A stretch of 64,000 nucleotides of DNA. Source: a virus. Below the pieces are notes generated by a model. It searched no databases. It was not told the origin of the DNA and was given only the letters and a program-made list of their open reading frames with translations. Each line of letters begins with the position of its first letter. Within the stretch, counting starts at the first letter, position 1. Positions 30,934-40,690 of the stretch are shown here, piece after piece. Both the position numbers and the translations under genes were made by a program. The stretch lies in the IMG/VR virus record IMGVR_UViG_3300022751_000017, positions 1 through 64,000 of that record. One strand, 5' to 3'.

Positions 30934-33900
30934 ATGCCGTTTAAATTTACGCAGTCTTTTAATAAGGGAATGAATATGGATTTCAGTGAATTGCGCCTAC
31001 CACAAGATGCTGTGCAATTTATGAAAAACATGACTGCCAATGTAAACCAGAACACTGGGACTCCTGCCCAGTCTGGAGCAAATATGGATGTATTCTCTCC
31101 TCTGGAAGGGAATGCAGTGCTATCAGTAGCCTTACCTGGTGGGACTAACTATTGTGTGGGGTTCTATAGTAGTGAACAGACAAATGAGGGATATTTCTTT
31201 TTATGGAATAGCAACATGGACCATTCCATATGGGTAATAAGAGGAGATAGTGGACTCTGTGAATTGGTATATCATGGTAATTTGCTGCCGCTACAGCTGA
31301 ATCCACTATATTTTATAGCAGAAGGCAGGTGCACTCTGGAGCTCAGGTCTTATGTAGACCCGGTAACAGGGCTTGAAACAAATTTTAAGTTCCTGATATT
31401 CACTAACAATACTATTCAACAATACTATATATCAGTAGAAGATTCTATAAACACAGATTCATTCACTGCACCGACAGGATATTTCGCCGGCGCCGGCACG
31501 TTTTATGATCCAATTACCTTGATACATCTGGGTGTTCCTACGCCTATAAGTGACATAGGAATAATCAAGGTGCCAATATCAGGTGCTGATGTTGGATTGC
31601 AGAATCAAACAATCAATCAGGCATTTCAATTCAGAAATAAAACCGTAGACGTTTTTGGACGAGAAAGCGAGCATGGCATTATAAGTCAAGTGGCGATAGA
31701 TCGTGTATCTGGTGGATGCTATGGCAGCAGCAATGCGGAGTCAAGATGTTTTGATATTACGTTTGATGCCGGGAATCCATTGGTGGATACCATATCCATA
31801 GAATATAGGACATGGGCTGGCAATGATACGGCTGCAGCACTACAAACCGGGTGGATAAAGTACGCCACCATAAATAAGTGGATAAATTCTACTGGGCTGC
31901 AATGGTATGAGCGGTCTCCCAATACTGTATATTATAATCCAGTAACAAATCTGATTACTTATAGATTTTGTGCGGATCAGCAAAATATTCCCATACCAAC
32001 AGAAGAAACGGCGCGGACAGAGCCTGGATTACCGAGATTATCCAGTGGGGTATTCTCGGTAAATAAGCGAATAGGTTTAGCTAATAACGTAAGGAATTTT
32101 GAGCCTATTAGTCCGGTAGAGACTGACAAAATAAGTTACAGTGCTATTATCCCAGAAGCTCCTGATTGCGGGATATTACCTATGCGTAAAATAGTTGCTT
32201 ATGCCTACATGTACAATTTTGCTAATGTACAGGCTGGGTATATGCAATACGAATTAATAGATGGGGTCAAGACTTATATATGGGGTAACCAGCGAGGTCA
32301 ATGCGGTGATGACACTGGCAATGCGGTGAGATTAGATCAGGTTTTTGGCGATCAGGATAATCCTGGATTTATATTCTATCTGGCTGGAACCCAATACAAC
32401 TGTGTTACTCAGTGGGGCGGCTTATTGCCATCTGGTGTTTTTACTCCATCTCCCATAATGGATGGCACCGGGGCATTCAATAGGAATATTCTTGGAGAGC
32501 CGGTATGCCAAATAACGATAATGGCACCGCCTGGTAAGTATCTCCTGAGGGGCGCCTCTCACAAGGCTAAATTAACAGATCCGGACTATCAAAACACCTC
32601 TACGTATATAGGAGGAATAATAGAGGTTAATGATCTTTATTCAACAGGGGATCCTTCAAATTATTCTTTCAATCCGATAAAGGAAATAGAAATAGATTGT
32701 ACATCAGGCGATGTTTATTTTAGAAATCCTACAGATCCAGCATTTCTGATTATTGACAATAGCTTTGGTGATACATGTATGGTAGATGGATATTTGTGTG
32801 AACAGACTGGGGAGGGTGTTCCTGTAGAGATGAACCCGATTAACTTCTCATCATACCCAGATAATGCGATGCCATGCTATGGAAGTTGGTTTACCGACCA
32901 TAATGGGTTCTTCTTTGGTGGGTGTCCTACGCAGGGTGTATATTTAGTAATAGCCTCTGATATATGTACGGGAACTTATGCTGTAGGAACCATTCTCAAC
33001 AGCGGGATTGATGGAACATTTAAAGGCATATTGCATGGGGATGGTTCTGGAGACGGCAGCTACTGTACCGAATTAAGAAGTGGCAATTGGAAAAATAAGG
33101 TTTATATATCACGTTCCGGCAATGTATTCCCAGCTAATGCGCGTCGTAAAATAACTCAGCAAATAAACTTGTGTGGTGCTGAAGGAGGGGTATCCAATGT
33201 GCCTGTAGTGATGACTAAGGGTGCTATATCATTTACGGACAGTGAAGGGATAGCAACAGTTATTGCGCATAACCGGACTAACTATGCAGCTGTGCCCTGG
33301 AATACATTGACATATCTCAACCCTATAGGTGTGCCAATATTCACAATAAATATACCGAATTACGGAGTGTCGCCATATGCAGATGATAAATTGATAGTGA
33401 CGCAACGGGGATATTGTCGGTGGACCAATTGCGGTGGCTGCGTACCTGCGGTCCCTGATCAGAATATAATATATCAGCCATGCGGTGGCTCAAGAGATAC
33501 TACACTTTCTGATGTCACCATATCTCTTGAAAATATAAATGTTCAAGGGGTGCAGACTGGTGGTAAGTATGCGATGTGTTATTGGCTGGTTGATAATATT
33601 GGCCGGCGCACATTTTCTCAGGTGAGGCAAGGGGAGTCTGGATTTGTCAGCATGCCTAGTTTGAATGATATAGGATATTATAGGCTGCCCCAGATTGGAT
33701 ATACTATAGACCCGTCATTTACAGTGCCGTCCATTTTTAAGAAATTAATATTCGGGGTATCTGCTAATACTAATTTCACAGACTTCTTTTCGTGGTCTAT
33801 TGATTACGTGCAGCAGGTTGATAACACAGGCAATACCAATACGGTCAATCCCACACAGACTAGGATATACTACGGCAGCCTTAATGAGTATAATAAGCAA

Positions 33901-35784
33901 AATAATCTGACGATAAATTGTAACTGGCAATTCATAGCAACTGGTCAAAATGCGCAGGGGCAGCCAGTAATAGGGGATGTTGTACAGTTCATTGCTAAAG
34001 CGGATGGGACATTCTTTCCCCCAGGTCTATTTGCTACCGTAACAAATGATCAGGCTGGGTACTTCTTTACAATAGACTATCAGGCTGCATTATCTGACCT
34101 TACTAATGGTGCGTTGTTCCGTGTCATCCGTCCACAGGCCAATCAGAATAACTATATCTATTACGAACAATGTAAGGTTCTGGATATAGTGGATGGACGG
34201 ATACCTGCAGGTCAACTTACGGGCATAATACCGTATTCCGATAGCTACATGTTATCCAGAGTCTTGCCAGTGCCTATTTTGCAGGGTCAGCCAGGCGTAT
34301 TGGCCCCGGGCGCAACGCCACCAAATCCTATACAGTATACTAGTACCAATCAGAATGTTACACTTGATGAGGCTGGTTATTCTACTTTTAATCCAAACAG
34401 TAATGGTGTTTTGATTAAAAGTGTGAATGATGCACAGACTTCTTTCCCTTTCTATTTTGAGAGTCCATCACCATCTGATTTTTGGGGGAGTCATCTAGCA
34501 AACAGAGGGCGGATAGGGGTAGCTAACCCACAAGAGGCACAGCAGCGTATAGGCACAGAGGTAGCCTTATCAGCGGCACTCGGTGACCGCGGAACATTCA
34601 ATGGACTATCTTATTTTGACAGTGCCAATACCCAAGTATTTGACCGTAATACCTGGGGTAACATAACGGTGGTGCTGGTAGAGGTGGGAGTATGCCTTGT
34701 CATCTGCGATAGCGATCACTTCATGGTGCGCTATAATGCTACACAGCTTACTGTAGATGCTGATGGAAATGTAAATGCTAATAACCAGAATGGTATATTC
34801 ACTACTCCACAGCGTCCTCCCGGCACGCCTTTCGGTTGTACTATGGAGAACATAAATTCTATACGTAAGTACCTGGGCAAAGTGTATTGGATAGATGCTG
34901 ATGGACGCCTTATACTGAACAACTTCAGCACCTCCCATGACGTAAGCACATATGATGCAGAGAAGGGTATAATAGGGGGATACAATGGCTACCTTATGAA
35001 CAAAGTATCTGCTGTAAACCTACGTAATGCCAATCCTGGCGCAAATGGCGTTTACTACTTTGTAGGAGGTATAGACCCGCGCACGAACGAGTACTATCTT
35101 ACCACGTTTAACATACCATCCCTTGCAGTGCCCAGGTATATCAACATACAGCCAGCAATAGACCTGTACGGCCCGGAGACTATATATGTTGACCTTAATA
35201 CCGGTATGCTAAAGGGTATGGCATCATTTACACCGGAGATGTACGGCATGGTACCGGGTTATATCAGCGGCAGGAACTTCTTTACCTTCAGAAGAGGGCT
35301 ACCATACAAGCATCATCAAGGCAGCGCTACTACCACTCCGGCTAAGTACGCTAACTTCTACGGTATACAGTGCCCATGCTATGTCATTCCAGTAGCCAAT
35401 CCGGATAGTGAAAAAGTAAAACGCTATTTCTGGGTAGAGGTGTACACTAAGCAATCAATACCTGGTGCGCCAGGTCAAATGCCTACGGCTCTATTCTATT
35501 GTGAGCAAATAACCACAGAGAAAGGACAGATGTCACGACTTAAGCCGCTGCGCTGGGACATACGGGATGGATTCCAGACTGCAGAGTTGCTGTGCGACAT
35601 GAATACGCCTTTCGATCCAAATCTTCAGCCGCAAACTACAACCAATAAACTTACGGATGGTAATCCTCTCATAGGAAGATGGATGAAGTTGACACTTAAG
35701 ACAAATGATTTGTGGGCCGGCACCTATTTTGAAGTGAGTGCGTCAATAGTTGGCATGAATTATATAAAAATAAGTGGAGAATAG
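30934..35784 (+). CDS. Giant tail/stabilisation protein
   Basis: 1616 residues, mostly beta-rich with many short cysteine-containing segments and no membrane part. The N-terminus (FKFTQSFNKGMNMDFSELRL, then QFMKNMTANVNQNTGTPA) resembles large tail-accessory or 'stabilisation' proteins (P22 gp10-like) of podoviruses and crAss-like phages, which close the portal and carry the tail needle or fibres. It opens the structural region right after the accessory island. The assignment rests on length, N-terminal style and position. Confidence 0.6.
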   Translation: MPFKFTQSFNKGMNMDFSELRLPQDAVQFMKNMTANVNQNTGTPAQSGANMDVFSPLEGNAVLSVALPGGTNYCVGFYSSEQTNEGYFFLWNSNMDHSIWVIRGDSGLCELVYHGNLLPLQLNPLYFIAEGRCTLELRSYVDPVTGLETNFKFLIFTNNTIQQYYISVEDSINTDSFTAPTGYFAGAGTFYDPITLIHLGVPTPISDIGIIKVPISGADVGLQNQTINQAFQFRNKTVDVFGRESEHGIISQVAIDRVSGGCYGSSNAESRCFDITFDAGNPLVDTISIEYRTWAGNDTAAALQTGWIKYATINKWINSTGLQWYERSPNTVYYNPVTNLITYRFCADQQNIPIPTEETARTEPGLPRLSSGVFSVNKRIGLANNVRNFEPISPVETDKISYSAIIPEAPDCGILPMRKIVAYAYMYNFANVQAGYMQYELIDGVKTYIWGNQRGQCGDDTGNAVRLDQVFGDQDNPGFIFYLAGTQYNCVTQWGGLLPSGVFTPSPIMDGTGAFNRNILGEPVCQITIMAPPGKYLLRGASHKAKLTDPDYQNTSTYIGGIIEVNDLYSTGDPSNYSFNPIKEIEIDCTSGDVYFRNPTDPAFLIIDNSFGDTCMVDGYLCEQTGEGVPVEMNPINFSSYPDNAMPCYGSWFTDHNGFFFGGCPTQGVYLVIASDICTGTYAVGTILNSGIDGTFKGILHGDGSGDGSYCTELRSGNWKNKVYISRSGNVFPANARRKITQQINLCGAEGGVSNVPVVMTKGAISFTDSEGIATVIAHNRTNYAAVPWNTLTYLNPIGVPIFTINIPNYGVSPYADDKLIVTQRGYCRWTNCGGCVPAVPDQNIIYQPCGGSRDTTLSDVTISLENINVQGVQTGGKYAMCYWLVDNIGRRTFSQVRQGESGFVSMPSLNDIGYYRLPQIGYTIDPSFTVPSIFKKLIFGVSANTNFTDFFSWSIDYVQQVDNTGNTNTVNPTQTRIYYGSLNEYNKQNNLTINCNWQFIATGQNAQGQPVIGDVVQFIAKADGTFFPPGLFATVTNDQAGYFFTIDYQAALSDLTNGALFRVIRPQANQNNYIYYEQCKVLDIVDGRIPAGQLTGIIPYSDSYMLSRVLPVPILQGQPGVLAPGATPPNPIQYTSTNQNVTLDEAGYSTFNPNSNGVLIKSVNDAQTSFPFYFESPSPSDFWGSHLANRGRIGVANPQEAQQRIGTEVALSAALGDRGTFNGLSYFDSANTQVFDRNTWGNITVVLVEVGVCLVICDSDHFMVRYNATQLTVDADGNVNANNQNGIFTTPQRPPGTPFGCTMENINSIRKYLGKVYWIDADGRLILNNFSTSHDVSTYDAEKGIIGGYNGYLMNKVSAVNLRNANPGANGVYYFVGGIDPRTNEYYLTTFNIPSLAVPRYINIQPAIDLYGPETIYVDLNTGMLKGMASFTPEMYGMVPGYISGRNFFTFRRGLPYKHHQGSATTTPAKYANFYGIQCPCYVIPVANPDSEKVKRYFWVEVYTKQSIPGAPGQMPTALFYCEQITTEKGQMSRLKPLRWDIRDGFQTAELLCDMNTPFDPNLQPQTTTNKLTDGNPLIGRWMKLTLKTNDLWAGTYFEVSASIVGMNYIKISGE

Positions 35785-35792
35785 TATATTTG
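35785..35792 (+). promoter_or_regulatory. -7 promoter box
   Basis: TATATTTG directly after the stop codon of the giant gene and 27 bp before ATG 35820. No convincing -33 box. Confidence 0.5.
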
Positions 35793-35819
35793 CATTTCAT
35801 CTTTTAAACACACAACAAA

Positions 35820-36401
35820 ATGAACGAAACAGAAATTTATTTAAAATGCATTGAATTAGCATCTCAGCCAGTTCATGGCACATCTTACAACTACGATTCG
35901 CTATTAGAAATGGCAAATCGAATTCTTCCAGACACAAGTACCGAACTAGAAAAAATTGCATATGCCATGTTGGTATTTAGCAAGAATGGGAACGATATGC
36001 ATCAGTCTTACTCGAACAGTGACGGCAAAATTCCTCTCAATTCATTGAATTTCCCAATAATAAAAACGCTGCCACTTGATGATATTTTGCAGAAAGCAGA
36101 TTTGATTTTTGATGCGGTTAAGGCAAAAAGTGTGGCCCGGAATGCATCTATGCGGGAATCTCCCCCCATAGATAAATATGTATTGTTATTGCCAAATGAA
36201 GTGTCATTAATAGAGGACCTATGCAATCAAATAAATACTAAAATTGAATTTATTTGGTCAGAGCACTACCATTTAGATAGGACTAAGGATCATTTGAGTT
36301 GCCATTTCGTAAAGAATGGGGAAGCAATAGTTGTGTATAGTGGAGTGGATAAGTCTCAATTAATATCTGTAATAACTGGCATAAAGGAGCTTTTGTTTTA
36401 G
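35820..36401 (+). CDS. Hypothetical protein
   Basis: 193 residues, soluble, alpha/beta. Not recognised. It has its own -7 box and ends immediately before the box that precedes the tRNA. Confidence 0.5.
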   Translation: MNETEIYLKCIELASQPVHGTSYNYDSLLEMANRILPDTSTELEKIAYAMLVFSKNGNDMHQSYSNSDGKIPLNSLNFPIIKTLPLDDILQKADLIFDAVKAKSVARNASMRESPPIDKYVLLLPNEVSLIEDLCNQINTKIEFIWSEHYHLDRTKDHLSCHFVKNGEAIVVYSGVDKSQLISVITGIKELLF

Positions 36402-36409
36402 TATATTTG
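36402..36409 (+). promoter_or_regulatory. -7 box upstream of the tRNA transcript
   Basis: TATATTTG after the preceding stop codon. The following 180 nt before the tRNA contain no gene. They include a T-arm-like element (GGAGGTTCAAACCCTC, 36431-36446) and an AGACG/CGTCT hairpin (36541-36545 with 36561-36565). Confidence 0.45.
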
Positions 36410-36588
36410 CATTAGTAGTGCGCCGCGATCTGGAGGTTCAAACCCTCATAATATGGATGGTATCTTGGAAGGGGATTCGGTAAGGTAGGATAGGATACTC
36501 AAAACTACAGACACTATAATTTAAAACTCAAACTAAAAAAAAGACGTTTGTGGGCGAGGTGCGTCTATAAAATAACCCGGCCCGTCAT

Positions 36589-36661
36589 GGGAATGTAGCT
36601 CAGATGGTAGAGCGCTTGATTGAAGGTCAAGGCGTCAGCGGTTCAAGTCCGTTCGTTCCCG
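36589..36661 (+). tRNA. tRNA-Phe (GAA)
   Basis: All arms fold: acceptor GGGAATG with CGTTCCC (one G-T pair), D-arm GCTC/GAGC, anticodon stem CTTGA/TCAAG with loop TTGAAGG giving anticodon GAA at 36622-36624, and T-arm AGCGG/CCGTT with loop TTCAAGT. Length 73 including the discriminator G. CCA is not encoded. A phage-borne tRNA that may support translation late in infection. Confidence 0.9.
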
Positions 36662-36675
36662 CAATTTTTAAGATC

Positions 36676-36810
36676 GTGCCGGTGTGTGAAAAGAACGCGC
36701 AGAGAGAAAATCACACCAAACAGTCTCTCCTTGTGAATCCCGAGAGTAGGATGCCTAAGTTTGAGGGCACAATAGAAAGGATTCTATCAAACAGGAAAAA
36801 GCCCCGCTAA
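36676..36810 (+). CDS. Small basic peptide (uncertain)
   Basis: 44 residues from GTG 36676, strongly basic (KPR at the end). Its stop codon lies inside the terminator stem. The reading frame continues upstream through the tRNA, so it may not be a gene. Confidence 0.25.
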   Translation: MPVCEKNAQRENHTKQSLLVNPESRMPKFEGTIERILSNRKKPR

Positions 36811-36828
36811 ATTAATAGCGGGGCTTTT
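36797..36828. terminator. Strong bidirectional terminator
   Basis: 13-bp stem AAAAGCCCCGCTA / TAGCGGGGCTTTT (36797-36809 with 36816-36828). It ends the tRNA transcript and, from the other side, the leftward chaperonin transcript. Confidence 0.85.
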
Positions 36829-36902
36829 CTTATCAGGCCCATTGGGTAGGTCCACACAACAAAACCGAAACACTGGATGGCTTGACTGTGGACGAAGGTA
36901 TT

Positions 36903-38522
36903 TTATTTTTCTGGAACTTCCACTATTGCGCATTCAGTTGTTAGGAACATCCCGGCAACGGAGCTTGCATTTTCCAGGGACACACGAAGAACCTTAGCTG
37001 GATCTATAACGCCAGTGGCCAATAAGTCTGCATATTCATTTGTTTTGGCATTGTATCCAAAGTTGGGCGCCATTGATGTGCAGATATCATATTTTATAGA
37101 CGATATTTCAGATTGAGTGATGCCGGCGTTTTTTAGTATCTGTATCAAAGGTGCGGCCAATGATTCTACTATAAGATTGTATCCATGCACTTCATCTGTA
37201 GATTTTGATGAGGTATCTCCTATTGAGTTCTGAGCTTTCAGATAGGCTATGCCGCCACCAGGCACTATACCTTCTTCCAAGGCGGCCTTCGTAGCACACA
37301 GTGCGTCATCTACGCGATCCATCTTTTCTTTCACCTCTATCTCACTGAATCCACCTACATTAATGACCGCCATACCGCTAGTGAGCTTGGCCAGACGTAC
37401 CTCCATCTTAGGCCTTTCATAAGCGGTGATCTCTGTTCCATTGATGATGCCGCGGAGTTCTTCGGCTCGTTCAGATATTGCCAATTGATTGCCTCTTCCG
37501 CCTATTATAGTGGTGCTATCACGACCAACAACCACTTTTTCTGCTGACCCCAGCCATGCGTGTGTGCAGTCCTTAGGCTTCATGTTAAGGTCTTTATCTA
37601 TAACCGTTCCACCTACCTGGATGGCGATGTCCTGCAGCATTTCTTTCTGAGCCCCGCCGTATCCAGGCATACGTATAGCGCATGCTTTAATATTGCCTCG
37701 GACAGTGTTTATACTAAGGGTTGAGAGGGCTTCGCTGTCGGCATCGCTGCATATAATCAGCAATGAGCGCTTCTTGTCAGGTGTAGATCCTTTAGTGCAT
37801 ATTTCCATCACGCTTAGTATGTCAGTGAATGTACTTAGCTTATCCGGGCAAAGCATGATCAGTGGGTTGTCCAATATTGCTTCTGCTTTTGGCTTATCTG
37901 TTATGAATGCCGGGCTCAGATATCCTTTATCAATAGAAAGTCCGGATACTACTGACACAAATGTATCGGTGCTGCGGGACTCCTGTTTTTGTATCAGTCC
38001 ATCATTACCTACGCGCAGGACTGCATCAGCTATGTGTTTACCTATTTCTTCATCATTGTTCGCAGATATGGTAGCAATGCTGAGTACTTCCTGGCTGTCA
38101 TTGGCTATCTGCTTTGCCTGTAGCTTAATATTAGCTACAACATCGGCTACGGCATTGTCCATACCACGTTTTAGTTCTACTGGATTGGCGCCATTGGCAA
38201 CAAGCTTCATGCCCTCAGTAATGAGGTATTGGGTGAGCACTGTTGATGTGGTTGTACCATCACCGGCTTCGCCTGCGGTTTTACGCGCTACCGCCTTGAT
38301 CATCTGTGCTCCGCTATCCTCATAAGGATCTGATAATGTCCTGACGTTCTGCGCCACGGTAACACCATCCTTAGTTATGAATGGGTTCTGGCCACTATTT
38401 TGCTGTATGGTAACATTGCGTCCTTTAGGACCCAGTGTTACTTTTACTGCATCAGCTACCTTGTCTATGCCTGCCTTCATTTTGTTCCGGGCATCGGAAT
38501 TAAATTGCAATTGTGTGCTCAT
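36903..38522 (-). CDS. groEL: Phage chaperonin GroEL (Cpn60)
   Basis: 539 residues, close to the bacterial length of about 545. The ATP site is present: LGPKGRNV (30-37), the catalytic aspartate in GDGTTT (87-92), and EEGIVPGGG with VDDAL in the C-terminal equatorial domain. The apical domain is conserved in outline. It lacks the GGM-rich tail and ends AIVEVPEK. It should form a folding cage, most likely for capsid or tail proteins. Co-transcribed with the multi-domain GroES 27 bp upstream, and leftward between two rightward structural blocks. Confidence 0.95.
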   Translation of the reverse strand: MSTQLQFNSDARNKMKAGIDKVADAVKVTLGPKGRNVTIQQNSGQNPFITKDGVTVAQNVRTLSDPYEDSGAQMIKAVARKTAGEAGDGTTTSTVLTQYLITEGMKLVANGANPVELKRGMDNAVADVVANIKLQAKQIANDSQEVLSIATISANNDEEIGKHIADAVLRVGNDGLIQKQESRSTDTFVSVVSGLSIDKGYLSPAFITDKPKAEAILDNPLIMLCPDKLSTFTDILSVMEICTKGSTPDKKRSLLIICSDADSEALSTLSINTVRGNIKACAIRMPGYGGAQKEMLQDIAIQVGGTVIDKDLNMKPKDCTHAWLGSAEKVVVGRDSTTIIGGRGNQLAISERAEELRGIINGTEITAYERPKMEVRLAKLTSGMAVINVGGFSEIEVKEKMDRVDDALCATKAALEEGIVPGGGIAYLKAQNSIGDTSSKSTDEVHGYNLIVESLAAPLIQILKNAGITQSEISSIKYDICTSMAPNFGYNAKTNEYADLLATGVIDPAKVLRVSLENASSVAGMFLTTECAIVEVPEK

Positions 38523-38549
38523 ATTTTGGTTGTGGGATAAAAATGAAAA

Positions 38550-40235
38550 TTATTCTTCAGTAAAGGTAAGCAGGTCGTTTTGGTGCATCACCAGATGCTC
38601 GACACCATCTATAGCGATCTCTGCGCCGGCCATGCGTTTAAAGTACACGACATTACCCTCTGATACTATCATAGGTATCTTATCGGTGCCTGGGCCAACT
38701 CTTATAACTCTGCCTTTTACAGGGCGCTCCTTGGCATCCTCTGGAAGTATCAGGTGTGATTCTTTCTTATCTTCTATTGGCAGGATAAGAACTTTGTCTC
38801 CGAATGGCGTGTGTATTGTGTTGCCCATGTCGTCTTTGTGTGTTTTAAGTAAAATAAAATGTTCGTGTGCTATTATGAAGTTCTCTCCCAGCAGCGTTAT
38901 TGGGTATAGTTCCTTAAATGTTGCTACTATCTTTCGGTTACCTTTAATCGGGGTGCAAATGACAGCATGATTCTTATTGACATAGGCAGCTTTCTCAAGC
39001 GCATCCGTCTTTAGTCCTTCTATGCTCGTTTCCAATGCTTGCAATTCTTCTTTCTGTGCAGGGTCTGCAGGGTTAAGCATGCGGTGCTTGTTGGATAAGC
39101 GCTGAAATGTAGCAGTGTACTTACCTGCACCTTCTTTCTTCTTTTCAGCTATTATATTCTGAAGTGCCGGCAGTGTTTTTATATCATTGAACGTATAGTC
39201 CATGTTATGCAGTTCAGACCTTGGGATTTCTTTTTTCTCAAAAAGTTCAATCTCTGGCTTAAGAAATATGTTCCTGTCAAATGGTTTGATAGTGCTCAGC
39301 TGTGGTATTGGGTTTGTGGATAGATTATTCCTGGATTCCATCATCCCGAAGATTTCTCTTCCGTCATGTGAGAAACAGTTGATCATAATGTACGCATACT
39401 TTGATTTTCCATCTTTGCCTTTTTTCTCTCGGAGCATGCGGTACTGCTGGTGCTCTACCGTGTGATGGAGTATCGCAAAGCAGCCAGGGCGAAGCTTAGG
39501 GTACATCTTGGCTGCTTCTGAACCTATGCTGACAACTTTAGCATACTGCAGGTTGTACATCATGTGTATATATGCCTCCGGGCGTATCAGGCCACTTGCC
39601 ATTTCAAACCGGCTGCGCTTCTGCTCATTGATGTCTACGCGTACTATTATTTTGTGTGGCGCAGCCTTTTCATTTACTGAGTATATATCACGCTCAAATA
39701 ATACTTCCATGATGCGGCCATCGACATTAGCTGTGGGGTACATGCCTTGTTCTGCCTTCCTGTATTCTACTGTATCCCCTACCTTAAATAAAGAGCCTGG
39801 AGGGACCGCATGTATTATTCCTTTTTGAGGGACCCCCAGCGTTTCGTCAGGAATGATGATACCGCCATCGCTCACCATTTTGCCAGATAGTGGTTCAATG
39901 AATAGCCGGTTGAATGGAGTATTATCAACCGACCATATTTCGTTCTCAAAAAGCAGGTCCAGTTCTTCTCCTGCTATCTCTATTCCGCTGTACCGCTCCT
40001 CCGGGTTATTGCGCTCGATCTTGCGATAAGATACGTGTGCACCCACCGGTATTTCTGAGCCTTCGCAGTTGGAAATAACGACACCGGTTTCGCAAACCAC
40101 ATTTGCATCTTTTGGTATTTCGATACCGTGCTGGTTTACCACTGCAGGATGTTCGTCCGGGCGCACGATAAGGCGCCTTGATATTGCTCCGCTATTGTTG
40201 ATGTAGGGGATGCTGGTTAAATTATGTGTGTGCAT
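38550..40235 (-). CDS. Multi-domain GroES-like co-chaperonin
   Basis: 561 residues instead of the usual 95-100. The C-terminus (475-561: TPFGDKVLILPI, LILPEDAKERPVKGRVIRVG, then VVYFKR and HLVMHQNDLLTF) is a canonical GroES domain. The N-terminal part holds two more recognisable barrels, 20-103 (RRLIVRP, GIEIPKD, TGVVIS, VSYRKIE, ELDLLFENEIWSV) and 109-187 (NRLFIEP, GGIIIPDE, KGIIHAV, VEYRKAE, MEVLFERDIYSV). A more divergent one follows at about 194-310, then a helical linker. It should cap the neighbouring GroEL. This fusion layout is not one I know from other GroES proteins. Confidence 0.85.
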   Translation of the reverse strand: MHTHNLTSIPYINNSGAISRRLIVRPDEHPAVVNQHGIEIPKDANVVCETGVVISNCEGSEIPVGAHVSYRKIERNNPEERYSGIEIAGEELDLLFENEIWSVDNTPFNRLFIEPLSGKMVSDGGIIIPDETLGVPQKGIIHAVPPGSLFKVGDTVEYRKAEQGMYPTANVDGRIMEVLFERDIYSVNEKAAPHKIIVRVDINEQKRSRFEMASGLIRPEAYIHMMYNLQYAKVVSIGSEAAKMYPKLRPGCFAILHHTVEHQQYRMLREKKGKDGKSKYAYIMINCFSHDGREIFGMMESRNNLSTNPIPQLSTIKPFDRNIFLKPEIELFEKKEIPRSELHNMDYTFNDIKTLPALQNIIAEKKKEGAGKYTATFQRLSNKHRMLNPADPAQKEELQALETSIEGLKTDALEKAAYVNKNHAVICTPIKGNRKIVATFKELYPITLLGENFIIAHEHFILLKTHKDDMGNTIHTPFGDKVLILPIEDKKESHLILPEDAKERPVKGRVIRVGPGTDKIPMIVSEGNVVYFKRMAGAEIAIDGVEHLVMHQNDLLTFTEE

Positions 40236-40252
40236 GAATATGTTTTTGAGTA

Positions 40253-40269
40253 ACCTGCAAAGTGCAGGT
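40253..40269. promoter_or_regulatory. 17-bp dyad operator, copy 1
   Basis: ACCTGCA-AAG-TGCAGGT, a perfect dyad. It overlaps by one base the end of the leftward chaperonin promoter, covering its expected start site. On the plus strand TTTTTTTG (40310-40317) lies exactly 40 bp beyond it, one base off the -7 consensus. Confidence 0.75.
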
Positions 40270-40299
40270 AAAGATATTGTAATTAATCAGAAGTGCAAA
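40269..40299 (-). promoter_or_regulatory. Leftward promoter of the chaperonin operon
   Basis: Minus strand TTTG (40299-40296), 19-bp spacer, TATCTTTA (40276-40269; 7 of 8 bases). The operator dyad follows directly. An alternative -7 box TACCTTTG (40303-40296) overlaps the -33 box. Confidence 0.6.
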
Positions 40300-40654
40300 G
40301 GTATGCGGTTTTTTTTGCAGGGTAAAGCGGTTTTAAATTGTTTCATCCCGCGCAAACTGTGCCAAGCTTGCGAATGAAAGGTTAGCTATCAACTCAGGAA
40401 ATCAGTTTAGTTCGATGCCGCAAGGCTGACTTGATAAATTGAAAAGTATTATTCGGTAAAAATGCTGGCAATGTTTGGAAGGTAACAACTAGCAACGGAC
40501 AAGGCAGTGTGTGCTGCACCCAAAACACTGAATACCTATATGAGGAGTAGAAGTTGAGCGTAGCCTGATGTCATCGGCATTAATACAAAATGACATAAAC
40601 TTTTAACTGGTGCCTTACTATAAAGGGACTTGTTTGGAGGAAGACCTTTCTTTG

Positions 40655-40684
40655 TTGATAATCTAATATAAACCATTATATTTG
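40655..40684 (+). promoter_or_regulatory. Rightward promoter of a short RNA
   Basis: TTG (40655-40657), 19-bp spacer, TATATTTG (40677-40684). An inverted repeat CACTGCAA/TTGCAGTG (40685-40692 with 40703-40710) straddles the expected start site and may be an operator. The 40270-40654 stretch upstream has no gene but several short inverted repeats, for example CAGTGT/ACACTG near 40508-40530. Confidence 0.7.
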
Positions 40685-40690
40685 CACTGC

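Noticed and set aside
36413-36460. A second tRNA gene
   Set aside because: A T-arm-like stem is present but there is no anticodon arm, D-arm or matching acceptor strand within the needed distance.
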